Shown here in pieces: positions 36,688 through 47,030 of a stretch of 64,000 nucleotides of DNA. Location of the stretch: positions 186,001-250,000 of the forward strand of contig NZ_BMPW01000012.1 of the NCBI RefSeq assembly GCF_014647795.1, read 5' to 3'. Source of the stretch: Actinoplanes campanulatus (GTDB lineage: Bacteria > Actinomycetota > Actinomycetes > Mycobacteriales > Micromonosporaceae). Each line of letters begins with the position of its first letter. Position 1 is the stretch's first letter. The position numbers and the translations under genes were made by a program. The notes under the pieces are model-generated. The model searched no databases. It saw only the letters and a program-made list of their open reading frames with translations, and was not told the DNA's origin.

Positions 36688-37750
36688 CACGTACTTCGAC
36701 TCCCGGGTCTACTACGGGGCGATCGTCTACTGGTTCCGTGACGGCGGCATGGTCTACGACTTCCTGCGGCCGGGGACCCCGTACGGGTTCACGTACCCGC
36801 CGTTCGCCGGGCTGGTCATGTACCCGATGGCGCTGCTGCCGCTGCTCGGCGTGATGACCGTCGCGACGATCATGACGGTGGCCACCACGGCGCTGCTGGT
36901 GCACTGGCTGGCCGGCCCGGAGATCGAGCGCCGGGGCTGGACGCGGTGGTTCGCCCTGTCGGTGGCGGTCTGCCTGGCGCTGTCGTTCGAGCCGGTGCGC
37001 GAGACGATCACCTTCGGTCAGGTCAACATGCTGCTGCTGGCGCTGGTCGCCGGGGACATGCTGTTCGGGCTGGCCCGCGGCCGTAGGTGGGCCGGTATCG
37101 GCATCGGCCTGGCCACCGCGATCAAGCTGACCCCCGGCGTCTTCATCCTCTACCTGCTGGTCACCCGGCGCTGGCGGGCCCTCGGTACGGCGATCGGCGC
37201 GGCGGCCGGGGCCACCCTGCTGGCGGGGGCGATCTTCCCGGACGAGTCCCGGGAGTTCTGGACGTCGGCGCTGTGGGACACCAACCGGGTCGGCCTGCTC
37301 TACTTCCTGTCCAACCAGTCGGAGCGCGGCCTGCTGGCCCGGCTGCCGATCGAGGTCGTCGAGTCACGGGTGTGGCTGGTCTGCGTGCTCGCGACCATGG
37401 CGGTGTGGGCCTGGCGGGTGGCGCGGAGCCGCGACGACGTGGTCGGCGGCCTGGCGCTGACCGGCATCCTGGGCTGCCTGATCAGCCCGGTCACCTGGAT
37501 CCACCACTGCGTGTGGCTGATCCCGGCGCTGGTCCTGTGCATTCTCCACGGTCGTCCCTATCTGGGCTGGTCGGCGTACCTTCTGATGACTTCGCACGTG
37601 ACGTGGCTGTGGGAGAAGCGGCCGCGGCCACCGCTGGAGCTCATCGGCGGCAACATTTATGTCTGGTTCAGCCTGGCTCTGCTCATCTGGACACCGGTCG
37701 GCACGCGTCGTTCGTCTGACGTCCACGAACCGGACAAGATCATCGCGTAG
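36614..37750 (+). CDS. GT87 (DUF2029) mannosyltransferase
   Basis: 378 residues, eight to ten helices. FTYPPFAGLVMYPMALLP and ITFGQVNMLLLALVAGD are signatures of the GT87 family, which includes PimE-type alpha-1,2-mannosyltransferases that use polyprenyl-phosphomannose outside the membrane. DSRVYYG near the first outer loop provides the acidic residue expected of GT-C catalysis. It overlaps the MptB-like gene by 74 bases, so the pair is a unit of cell-envelope glycan synthesis. Confidence 0.87.
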   Translation: MKRKAIVAVLALITVTLIVIAGFRNTYFDSRVYYGAIVYWFRDGGMVYDFLRPGTPYGFTYPPFAGLVMYPMALLPLLGVMTVATIMTVATTALLVHWLAGPEIERRGWTRWFALSVAVCLALSFEPVRETITFGQVNMLLLALVAGDMLFGLARGRRWAGIGIGLATAIKLTPGVFILYLLVTRRWRALGTAIGAAAGATLLAGAIFPDESREFWTSALWDTNRVGLLYFLSNQSERGLLARLPIEVVESRVWLVCVLATMAVWAWRVARSRDDVVGGLALTGILGCLISPVTWIHHCVWLIPALVLCILHGRPYLGWSAYLLMTSHVTWLWEKRPRPPLELIGGNIYVWFSLALLIWTPVGTRRSSDVHEPDKIIA

Positions 37751-37759
37751 TCAGGGCGC

Positions 37760-39648
37760 ATGTCCATTCGCCGTACCACCTCGGCGGTCGTGTCCGTCGC
37801 GGTCCTGGCAGTGCCGTCCGCGGCGGCGGCACACGGCCGCGCCCCGGAATTCCGCCGGCTCTCCACCTTCCCGGCCTACCTGAACTCGTCGATCGGCGAC
37901 ACGGCGGCCGCGGAGATCTCCACCGTCACCGAGGACGGCCGTACGGTCGTATACACCGACAGCCCGGGCAAACGCCTCGGCTTCGTCGACATCAGCGACC
38001 CGGCGGCGCCCAAGCCGGCCGGCGCCCTGGCGGTCGGCGGCGAGCCCACCTCGGTCGCCCACCTGGGCCGTCTGCTGCTGGCCGGTGTCAACACCAGGAC
38101 CAGCTTCACCGACCCGTCCGGCAAGCTGGTCGTGATCGACGCCGTGAGCCGGAAGACCGTTCGTGAGATCGACCTGGGCGGGCAGCCCGACTCGGTCGCC
38201 GTCGCCCCGAGCGGCCGCTATGTCGCGGTCGCGATCGAGAACGAGCGGGACGAGGACGTCGACGACGGCGCGATCCCGCAGGCGCCGGCCGGGTGGCTCG
38301 CCGTCGTCGACACCCGGACGTGGGCGGTCTCAAGAGTCGATCTGTCCGGCTTGTCGGCGGTTGCGCCCACTGATCCGGAGCCCGAGTACGTCAGCGTCAA
38401 CTCCCGCGACGAGGCCGTCGTCTCGCTCCAGGAGAACAACCACCTCGCCGTGGTGTCATTGCGGGACAAAAAGATTATCTCGGACTTTCCGGCAGGGGAA
38501 GTCACGGTCGAGGGCGTCGATGTCGCCGACGACGACCGGATCACCCTCGACGGGACGATCACCGCCAAGCGGGAGCCGGACGGCGTCGCCTGGATCACCG
38601 ACGACCTGTTCGCCACCGCCAACGAGGGCGACTACCAGGGCGGCTCGCGCGGCTGGTCGATCTTCTCGAAGAAGACCGGCAAAGTCGTCTGGGACGCCGG
38701 CAACAGCCTCGAGCACATCGCCGTCGCCTACGGCCAGTACCCGGACAAGCGCTCCGACGCCAAGGGCATCGAGCCGGAGAACGTGGCGTTCGGGGTGTTC
38801 AACCGGGTGCCGTACGTCTTCGTGAACGCCGAGCGCGGCAACTTCACCGCCGTCTACGACGTGTCGAACCCGCTGAAGCCGAGATTCCGGCAGCTCCTCC
38901 CGACCACCAACGGGCCGGAGGGCGTCGTCGCCGTACCGTCGCGGGGTCTGGTCGTCGTCTCCAGCGAGGAGGAGGACCCGTCGATCGGCATCCGCGGCAC
39001 CGTCCAGGTGTTCGGAATCGGCTCCTCGAAGAACCAGCGGGTCGTCTCGAAGAACGACATCCCGTGGGGCGCCCTCTCCGGCCTCTCGGCGGTGCCCGGC
39101 AGGCGTGACCGGCTGGCCGCCGTCACCGACGCCGTCTACTCGCCGACCCGCGTCCTCGGCCTCACCGCCGACGGCGTGATCGACAGTGAGCTGACCGTGA
39201 CCAGGGACGGAGCGCCCGTGGGCTACGACGCCGAAGGCCTGGTGGTGCGCCGGCAGGGCGGTTACTGGCTGGCCGTCGAGGGTCAGAACCTTCTGGTACG
39301 CCTGAACGCGCGCGCCGAGGTGCAGGAGGAGATCCCCCTGTCCCCGGACGTCGCGGCCGCGATCACCAGCAACGGCCTGGAGGGCATCGCCGAGGTCGGC
39401 GCCTCGGTGTGGGTGGCAGTGCAGCGCACCATCAAGGGCGACCCGGCGAACACCACCCGGATCGGCCGCTACGACACCGTCACCAGGACCTGCTGCCGCT
39501 GCTGAGGGCGGACGGCGGCTGGGTGCAGGACAAGGTCGAGGGCCTCGCCGTCGCCGGTGACGGCCGCACCTACACGGTCACCGACAACGACGGCATCGAC
39601 GACGCCACCGGCGAGACCGTCTTCCTGGATCTGGGCCGGCTGCTCTGA
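37760..39648 (+). pseudogene. Secreted phytase-like esterase, broken by frame change
   Basis: The gene begins with a signal peptide (AVVSVAVLAVPSAAAA) and a long beta-propeller with repeated VYD/VVD blades, of the esterase-like phytase family (PF13449-like). At about 39480 the frame ends in DTVTRTCCRC and stops at 39505. The family-like C-terminus (HQDLLPLLRADGGW, then AVTDNDGIDDATGETVFLDLG-like text) continues in another frame to 39648. The sequence expected between RIGRYDTVTR and DLLP, including a further propeller blade, is missing, so an internal deletion with a frame change, or an assembly error, is likely. It follows GT87 by 9 bases. Confidence 0.75.
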
Positions 39649-39653
39649 TACCC

Positions 39654-39693
39654 GCTGACACGGCGCCGACTGTCACATCAGCGCCGTGTCAGC
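39654..39693. promoter_or_regulatory. 13-bp inverted repeat before drrAB-type genes
   Basis: GCTGACACGGCGC and GCGCCGTGTCAGC, perfect over 13 bp with a 14-base spacer containing TGTCACATCA, lie 23 bases before the ABC ATPase start and six bases after the broken gene. It may be the upstream terminator, an operator for the exporter genes, or both. Confidence 0.55.
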
Positions 39694-39715
39694 GCCGCCG
39701 GGCACCGTCTCCACC

Positions 39716-40647
<932 letters not shown>

Positions 40648-40651
<4 letters not shown>

Positions 40652-41409
40652 CCACCATGCCGCTGCGCAACACCGCGACCCTGGCCTGGCGCACCCTGGT
40701 CCAGATCAAGCACAACCCGTTCGAACTGATCGACTTCAGCGTCCAGCCGATCATGTTCCTGCTGCTGTTCACGTACGTCTTCGGCGGCGCCATGGCGGGC
40801 AGCCCGGCCGAGTACCTGACCTTCGCCCTGCCCGGCATCATCGTCCAGAACCTGATCTTCGCGACCATGAACACCGGCATCGGCCTGAACACCGACATCA
40901 GCAAGGGCGTCTTCGACCGGCTCCGGTCCCTGCCGATCAGCCGGTTCGCGCCGCTCGCCGGCCGGATCAGCGCCGACGTGATCAAGCAGGCCTGGGCGAT
41001 CGCCCTGCTCCTCGGGCTCGGCATGGTCCTCGGCTTCCGGATCGAGACCGGTCCGGTCGCGGTGCTGGCCGCGTTCGGCCTGCTGCTCGTCTTCGCGATG
41101 TCGCTGTCCTGGCTGTCGGTGCTGGTGGCGATGCTGGCCAGCGCCCCGGAGAAGGTGCAGATCTTCGGGTTCGTGGTGTTCTTCCCGATCACCATGGCCA
41201 GCGGCGCCTTCGTCGACCCGTCCACCATGCCCGGCTGGCTGGAGGCGTTCGCCGAGATCAACCCGACCACGGTCCTCACCGACGCGGTCCGCGGGCTGCT
41301 CAGCGGCGGGCCGGTCGCCGGGCCGGCCATCTGGTCACTGGTCTGGGCGGCCGGGTTCCTGGTGGTCTTCGCGCCGCTCTCGGTGCGGGCCTTCCGCCGC
41401 CGCGTCTAA
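40648..41409 (+). CDS. ABC-2 type permease, DrrB type
   Basis: 253 residues, six predicted helices of the ABC-2 permease family. NPFELIDFSVQPIMFLLLFTYVFGG and the RLRSLPISRFAPLAGRISAD loop are typical of DrrB. Together with the preceding ATPase it would export a hydrophobic compound. The 3' end overlaps the convergent AfsR-type regulator by 75 bases, a plausible control partner. Confidence 0.92.
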
Positions 41410-44409
41410 CGCGGTCCGCATGGTGACGCCGGTGCCACGCCGGTAGGACTCCTCGAAGCCCGCGTCGCCCAGTGCGGCGCGGGCCTCCCGCTCCACCCGG
41501 TCCGAGTGCCGGTCGGAGCGGTCCCGTGAGCCGCGGACCGCGTCGGCGGCCCCGAGCAGCGTCGCGGCCCGCGCCGGATCGCCGGCGCGCGCCGCGAGAT
41601 CCGCCGCACCGGTCAGCGTCGCCGCGACCACCGGCCCGTCCAGCGCCGACACGGCGACCCGCAGCGCCTCCCGGTGCAGCCGGTCCGCCCGGTCCAGATC
41701 GCCCGCGGCGCCCTCGGCCAGACCCGCGGTGGTGTACGCCAGAGCCCGGAACTGCGGCGCCACCGTCGACCGGTCGATCACGCGCAGCGCCGCCGCGGCC
41801 AGCTCCCGGGCCTCGGTCACCCGCCCCTCGGCCAGCGCGATGGTGGCCCGCCCGTGGTGCACCGCCGCGACCACCGCTGCCCCACCGTCCTCCCGGGCGT
41901 GCTCGTCCGCCCGGTCGAGCATCTCCCGCGCCCCGTCCAGGTCCCCGGTCAGCCACAGTTGGTGCGCCAGCTTCACCCGGAACTGCGGCAGCTCCTCCCG
42001 CAGACCGACCTCCTCGATCAGCGCCAGGGCCTCCCGCTGACAGGCGACCGCGCCCTCCCGGTCACCGCGGGCCGCCGCCAGGTCGGCCAGCGTGGTCAGC
42101 GTCGACCCGAGGCCCCAGCGCTCGCCGACCGCGCGGAACCCGGCGAGCGCCTGCCGCAGCTCGGCCTCGGCGGTCTCCGGCTCCTCACCGAAGTTCAGCC
42201 GGATCTGGGCGATGAACATGACCGCCACCGCCCGCAGCCACGGATCCGGATCGTCCAGCAGCGCCCGCGCCCCACCGAACGAGTCATCGCCCCGATCCGC
42301 CGAGGAGAGCGTCACCAGTGGCGGGAGCAGGCGCAGCAGCGGGTGTGTGCCGTCGACACCGGCGGCCGCCTCCCGCGCGTTGCGGAACGCCGCCTGCACC
42401 TCGGTGAACTCCATCGGGCCCTCGATGCCGTTGATGGCGGAGAACGCGTACACCAGCGCCAGCTCCGCCCGGTCCGCCGCACCCGGCAGGGCCAGGGCCT
42501 CCCGGCACAGCGTCGCCCCCTCCGCCCGGTGCCCGCCCAGCCACCAGTAGAAGCCCAGCGCGGCGCAGAACGCGACCGCCGTGGCCCGGTCCGCCGCCAC
42601 GATCGCCGCCCGCGCCGCCGCGTGCAGGTTGTCGTGCTCGACGGCCAGCCGGCGCATCCAGGTGAGCTGCTCGGCCCGGCGCAGCCGCGGCTCCGCCTCC
42701 CGGGCCAGATCCAGCAGGTGACCGGCGATCGCCCGGCGCGCGTCCTCGGCCTCCCCGGCCTCGTCCAGGCGCTCCAGGCCGTACCCGCGGATCGTCTCCA
42801 GCATCCGGTAGCGGCCGTCCGCGCCCAGCACCAGCAGCGACTTGTCCACCAGGGCGGCCAGCGGATCCAGATCGGGGCCGCACACCCGCTCCACGGCGGC
42901 CACGTCTGCGCCACCCGGCAGCAGCGCCAGCCGCCGCCACATCCGCCGCTCCGGTTCGGACAGCAGATCCCAGCTCCAGTCCACCACCGCGCGCAGGGTG
43001 CGATGCCGGGGCAGGGCGGTCCGGCTGCCGCCGGTCAGCAGGCGGAACCGGTCGGCCAGGCGGTCGGCGAGCACACCGACGGGCAGGGTCCGGGACCGGG
43101 CCGCCGCCAGCTCGATGGCCAGCGGAATCCCGTCCAGGGCGCGGCACACCCGTACCACCGCGGGGGTGTCGTCACGCGTCAGCGTGAGCCCGGGCGCCCG
43201 GTCGAGCAGCAACCGGACCGCCGGAGCCCGGCCCGCCACCTCCGGACCGGCGCCCGCCGGAGGCAGACCCAGCGGCTCCACCGGGAACAGCCGCTCACCG
43301 GCGATGCCCAGCGGCTCCCGGCTGGTCGCCAGGATCCGCAGCCCGGGCGCGGCCCGCAGCAGCACGTCCGCCAACTCGGCGGCGGCGCCGATCACGTGCT
43401 CGCAGTTGTCCAGGACCAGCAGCATCTCCCGGGCCGCGACGGCCTCCCGCAGCCGGGCCAGTGCGGGCGCGGTCTCCCGGGCCAGTGTCACCGGGCTCCG
43501 CAGGTTCAGGGCGGTCAGCACCGCCTGCGGGAGTTCCGCCGGATCGCGGACCGGGGCCAGCTCGGCCAGCCACACCGGACCCGGCAGCCGGGCGCCCACC
43601 TCGACCGCCAGCCGGGTCTTCCCACTGCCGCCCGGCCCGGTCAGGGTGACCAGCCGGTGCGTGCCGGCCAGCGCACGAACCGCACGGACGTCGTCGTCAC
43701 GGCCGACGAAACTGCTCACCTCGGCCGGCAGATTGCCCCGCCGGCCGGTCTCCCGCAGCAGATCCAGATGCAGGGCGGCCAGCTCCGCCGACGGATCCAC
43801 CCCGAACTCGTCGGCCAGCCGCCGCCGGATCCCGGCGAAGACCTCCAGCGCCCGGCCCCGGTTCCCGGCCCGCCGCAGCGCCCGGATCAGCAGCGTGGCC
43901 AGCGATTCGTCCAGCGGGAACTCGTCCGCCAGCGCCTCCAGCTCGGCGACCACGTCCCGGTCGGCCATCTCGGCGGCCAGCCGGGCCCGCTGGGCGGTCA
44001 GCCACAGACCCCGCAACCGGACCGCCTCGGCCCGGGCCGACTCCGGGAACTCCGGGTCGCCACGCCACAGCTCCAGAGCCTTCCCCGGATCCTCCGCGAC
44101 CAGCCGAGCGAAGCGGTGGGCGTCCACCCGGTCCGGATCCAGGACCAGGCGATATCCGGTCGGCACGGCCTCGATCACCAGGTCCGGCACGGCGCGGCGC
44201 AGCCGGGACACCAGCGCCTGCAGCGCGTTTCCGGCGGCGCCCGGCGGCGCCGCACCCCACACCCCGTCGACCAACCGGTCCGCGGAGACGGCGCGGCCCG
44301 CGTCCAGGGCCAAGAGCACCACGAGGGTACGGAGACGAGCACCCGGAACCGGGAACGGCCGCCCGTCGCCGTTCTTGACCTGTAGCGGCCCCAGCACCCC
44401 GATCTCCAC
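41335..44409 (-). CDS. AfsR/SARP-family regulator (BTAD-NB-ARC-TPR)
   Basis: 1,024 residues. Residues 1-95 form an OmpR-like winged helix (LVVLLALDAGRAVSADRLVDGVWG), about 95-240 a BTAD domain, then an NTPase with Walker A TGPGGSGKTRLAVEV and Walker B MLLVLDNCEHV, and the C-terminal half is helical TPR-like repeats. Such proteins activate secondary-metabolite or export genes in response to ATP-dependent assembly. GTG 44409 is the start. The neighbouring DrrAB pair is the likely target. The last 25 codons overlap drrB on the opposite strand. Confidence 0.9.
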   Translation of the reverse strand: MEIGVLGPLQVKNGDGRPFPVPGARLRTLVVLLALDAGRAVSADRLVDGVWGAAPPGAAGNALQALVSRLRRAVPDLVIEAVPTGYRLVLDPDRVDAHRFARLVAEDPGKALELWRGDPEFPESARAEAVRLRGLWLTAQRARLAAEMADRDVVAELEALADEFPLDESLATLLIRALRRAGNRGRALEVFAGIRRRLADEFGVDPSAELAALHLDLLRETGRRGNLPAEVSSFVGRDDDVRAVRALAGTHRLVTLTGPGGSGKTRLAVEVGARLPGPVWLAELAPVRDPAELPQAVLTALNLRSPVTLARETAPALARLREAVAAREMLLVLDNCEHVIGAAAELADVLLRAAPGLRILATSREPLGIAGERLFPVEPLGLPPAGAGPEVAGRAPAVRLLLDRAPGLTLTRDDTPAVVRVCRALDGIPLAIELAAARSRTLPVGVLADRLADRFRLLTGGSRTALPRHRTLRAVVDWSWDLLSEPERRMWRRLALLPGGADVAAVERVCGPDLDPLAALVDKSLLVLGADGRYRMLETIRGYGLERLDEAGEAEDARRAIAGHLLDLAREAEPRLRRAEQLTWMRRLAVEHDNLHAAARAAIVAADRATAVAFCAALGFYWWLGGHRAEGATLCREALALPGAADRAELALVYAFSAINGIEGPMEFTEVQAAFRNAREAAAGVDGTHPLLRLLPPLVTLSSADRGDDSFGGARALLDDPDPWLRAVAVMFIAQIRLNFGEEPETAEAELRQALAGFRAVGERWGLGSTLTTLADLAAARGDREGAVACQREALALIEEVGLREELPQFRVKLAHQLWLTGDLDGAREMLDRADEHAREDGGAAVVAAVHHGRATIALAEGRVTEARELAAAALRVIDRSTVAPQFRALAYTTAGLAEGAAGDLDRADRLHREALRVAVSALDGPVVAATLTGAADLAARAGDPARAATLLGAADAVRGSRDRSDRHSDRVEREARAALGDAGFEESYRRGTGVTMRTALDAAAEGPHRERREDHQEPGRPDQ

Positions 44410-44541
44410 CCGACAGATTGTGCCGCCCGAACGCTACGTGACGAACCCAGTGCCACCGTCCTTTCCGGGACCTCGTCGTCGGCCGCCCTCGTTGCGGACA
44501 CTTCCGCGGAGGCCGCGCCACGGTTGGCAGACTGATCGTTC

Positions 44542-45193
44542 GTGGACGTCGAGACGATGCCCGGAACGCCGGGACTGACGCTGGCCGAGGTCGCGCACGT
44601 CCTGGTGCCCGGGCACGGCCGCGACGCCACCGGGACCGGCCTCAACCCGGGCGGCGCCGACCGCTGCCGGACCGCGGCCGCCCTGCACCGGATTCTGGGT
44701 CGAGGGCTGATCATCTGCTCCGGCTACAGGTCACCCGTCGACGGCAAGGGCGCCCCGTGGAGCAGCGCCGACGCGCCCGGCGAGACCTTCCTTGGCGTGC
44801 CGGAAGCCGACCTGATGCGGGCGTGGCTGGTGGCGGACGGCATCGACCCCTCGGCGATCCGCGTGGAGCGCCACTCCGTCGACACCGTCACCAACCTGCT
44901 GCGCGCCGAACACGAGGGCCACTTCGGCGACGATCGCCCGGTCGCGATCGTCGCCCAGGCCGGCCACCCTGCGGCGCATCCTGGCGGTGGTCGCCCCGCG
45001 GACGCTGCGCCGCCCCTACCTCGGCGTCGTCGTCCCCGGCGGCGCCCCGGAGAACCCCCTGGCCCGGCCGGTGAGCCGCCTCATCGTCGCCGGCCTGCCC
45101 CGGGAGCCGGCGCTCGCGATCACCATCGCCACCCGGCGCGCCGAACGCCTGTGGGGCCTCGCCCAGCGGCTGGGCAGACGCTCATACCACTGA
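44542..45193 (+). pseudogene. YdcF/SanA (DUF218) family gene with one-base frameshift
   Basis: Translation from GTG 44542 gives typical DUF218 sequence: LVPGHGRD..., then LGVPEADLMRAWLVADGI, VERHSVDTVTNLLRAEH and AIVAQAGH. At about 44967 the frame breaks. Removing one C in the run at 44968-44970 restores HLRRILAVVAPRTLRRPYLGVVVP and on to a stop at 45193. The protein would be about 216 residues. Without correction the open frame runs on as Pro/Arg-rich noise to 45270. Either a real mutation or a base-call error. Confidence 0.8.
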
Positions 45194-45231
45194 CGCGTCT
45201 TGCGCCTTTGGGGGCGGCTCATACCACTGAC
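45180..45231. repeat. Direct repeat of 15 bp at the convergent end
   Basis: GCTCATACCACTGAC occurs at 45180-45194 and 45217-45231, a 37-base period, at the 3' ends of two convergent genes. A small duplication rather than a mobile element. Confidence 0.6.
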
Positions 45232-46052
45232 AGCCTCGGTGCCGGCTCGACCCGGGTCACCTCGCGGTAGAACATCAGGGCCGCCACCAGGATCAGGACC
45301 CCGGCCAGCGCGGCCACCCAGGGCAGCACCAGAGCGTCGGCCCCCGGATCGGCGAAGACGTCGCCGTAGTGGCAGTGCCAGCCCAGCTGGAGCCCGGCCT
45401 CCACCGTCAGCAGGAGCCGCGTCCATCGGGTCCACGCCTGCCAGCGGCCGCGCTGGAACACCAGGGCCAGCAGCGCGAGGTGCAGCGCGAGGATCGCCAC
45501 CAGCCAGGGCATCCGCAGCGGGCCGGCGAAGTCGTCGGTGTAGGTCAGTGGGCCCGGATTCAGGTACACCACCAGCAGCACCGCCCAGGCCGTGAACTGC
45601 GCGAGCACACCGGCCCGGCTCGCCCGATCGGTCCGCCGGACCCGGTGCGGCCGCCAGGCGAACGCCTCCGGGCGCCGGCGCAGGATCAGGCCCCGGCCCG
45701 CGAACCCGATCACCAGCAACCCGAGCCAGGCGAGCGTCGCCACCGACGTCCACTTCGGTGGGATCATGACCCACGCCACGACACCGCCGGCCACCGCGGC
45801 GACCAGGAAACTCCACGTGTCGCTCGGCTCGACGAGCGTGAACGGGCGGTGGTAGCGGGCCGCGGTCTCGGCGGGACGGCCCAGCTCACGCAGCATCTCC
45901 ACGGCGGACTCCGGCGTACCCCCGTCGGGCCGGGACCGCAGATCCTCCCGCAGCAGCGCACGCAGCTCGAAAGCGACATCGTCCCGCTTGCGCGGTGGCA
46001 GCCGCCGCGCCACATCGTGCACGTAGCTCTCGATGACGTCGTCGGCATCCAC
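45219..46052 (-). CDS. HAAS-domain membrane protein
   Basis: 277 residues. The first ~60 residues (IESYVHDVARRLPPRKRDDVAFELRALLREDL...) form a helical HAAS/permease-prefix domain, followed by about five membrane helices. Such proteins are paired with PadR regulators in actinobacteria and probably act with them in membrane stress control. The gene starts 12 bases after the PadR gene, in the same operon. Confidence 0.82.
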   Translation of the reverse strand: MDADDVIESYVHDVARRLPPRKRDDVAFELRALLREDLRSRPDGGTPESAVEMLRELGRPAETAARYHRPFTLVEPSDTWSFLVAAVAGGVVAWVMIPPKWTSVATLAWLGLLVIGFAGRGLILRRRPEAFAWRPHRVRRTDRASRAGVLAQFTAWAVLLVVYLNPGPLTYTDDFAGPLRMPWLVAILALHLALLALVFQRGRWQAWTRWTRLLLTVEAGLQLGWHCHYGDVFADPGADALVLPWVAALAGVLILVAALMFYREVTRVEPAPRLSVV

Positions 46053-46064
46053 GCCGATCGCCTC

Positions 46065-46385
46065 CTAACCCAGGAGCGAATCCATCACCCGGACCTGACG
46101 TCGCCACGTCTCACTCATCGTCTCGAGAACGCGCTTGCCCTCCGGGCTGAGCCAGTAGTAGCGCCGGGGTGAGGCGCCGTCGGTGTCCCACGAGCTCTCC
46201 AGCAGCCCCTGCGCCTCCAGGCGGCGCAGCAGCGGGTAGAGCGTGCCCTCCTCGACCGGCATGCCGGCGTCGGCGAGGGCCTGGCGTAACGAGTAGCCGT
46301 ACTGTCGGGTGCGCAGCCGGGTGAGGACCGCGAGCACGAGAACCCCGCGCCGCAGCTCGGCCTCCAGCTTCCCCTCGACCGTCAC
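46065..46385 (-). CDS. PadR-family transcriptional regulator
   Basis: 106 residues. A winged helix with LRTRQYGYSLRQALADAGMPVEEGTLYPLLRRLEAQGLLES and RYYWLSPEGKRVLE, then a C-terminal dimer helix. GTG/ATG near 46385. The inverted repeat at 46400-46420 just upstream is a suitable autoregulatory operator. It heads a two-gene operon with the HAAS protein. Confidence 0.93.
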   Translation of the reverse strand: MTVEGKLEAELRRGVLVLAVLTRLRTRQYGYSLRQALADAGMPVEEGTLYPLLRRLEAQGLLESSWDTDGASPRRYYWLSPEGKRVLETMSETWRRQVRVMDSLLG

Positions 46386-46399
46386 CCTAGCGTCACCTC

Positions 46400-46420
46400 A
46401 TACTGTTTCATACACAGTAT
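46400..46420. promoter_or_regulatory. PadR operator candidate
   Basis: ATACTGT and ACAGTAT, perfect 7-bp arms with a 7-base spacer, lie 15 bases before the PadR start in an AT-rich pocket. PadR boxes commonly have this form. Confidence 0.7.
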
Positions 46421-46448
46421 CCCTGCGCCCGCCGCCCGGCAACGGGTG

Positions 46449-47030
46449 TCAGCCGAGCCGGGAGACGACCGGATCGAGGATCTCGACGAGCATCGCAGTG
46501 TCCGCGGTGTTCAGGTGCACGCGGCAGGCCTCGATGTTCTCCGCCCTGCTCAGCTCTGACCAGTCCAGTTGGTAGCCGGCGGCAGCGGCGGCCTGGCGCA
46601 GGAAAGCGCGAAGTGTCCGGCCGTTGCCTTCGCGGAACGGATGCAGGACGTTCAGTTCGCCGTAGTAGTGCGCCAGCCTGCTTACGAAGATCTCGCGCCG
46701 CAGCCCGATCAGGTATTCCTCCTCCTCCAGTTCGGACAGCACGGCACCGACCTGGTCGTCGACATAGCGCCAATGGCAGAAGCGGGCGCCCGGCTTGCTG
46801 ATGTCGACCGTGCGAGTCCGGCCGGCCCACTCGTAGAGGTCCTGGAAGAGAAAGCGGTGGAAACTCTGAAGGTGGGCGAGGCCGTACCCACCCGGGATCG
46901 ACGTCCGGGAGATCTGCACGTCACGGATGGAGACGATCCGGAACTCCGCTTCGCGAAGACGTTCCGGATCGGTAAGGCCGAGCTTGTTCTTCAGACAGTC
47001 AGTTCCCGGACTGAGGTAGGGGTCGGTCAC
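46449..47030 (-). CDS. Fic-domain AMP-transferase toxin
   Basis: 193 residues. The Fic signature HPFREGNGRT is complete, with catalytic His130, and it is preceded by the beta-hairpin region (RREIFVSRLAHYYGELNVL). Fic proteins transfer AMP (or phosphate) to target proteins. N-terminal DCLKNKLGLTD is the typical start of this class. No (S/T)xxxE(G/N) inhibitory helix is seen in this protein, so inhibition must come from a partner. The upstream gene, overlapping by ATGA, encodes a Panacea-domain protein, a known antitoxin type. Confidence 0.92.
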   Translation of the reverse strand: MTDPYLSPGTDCLKNKLGLTDPERLREAEFRIVSIRDVQISRTSIPGGYGLAHLQSFHRFLFQDLYEWAGRTRTVDISKPGARFCHWRYVDDQVGAVLSELEEEEYLIGLRREIFVSRLAHYYGELNVLHPFREGNGRTLRAFLRQAAAAAGYQLDWSELSRAENIEACRVHLNTADTAMLVEILDPVVSRLG

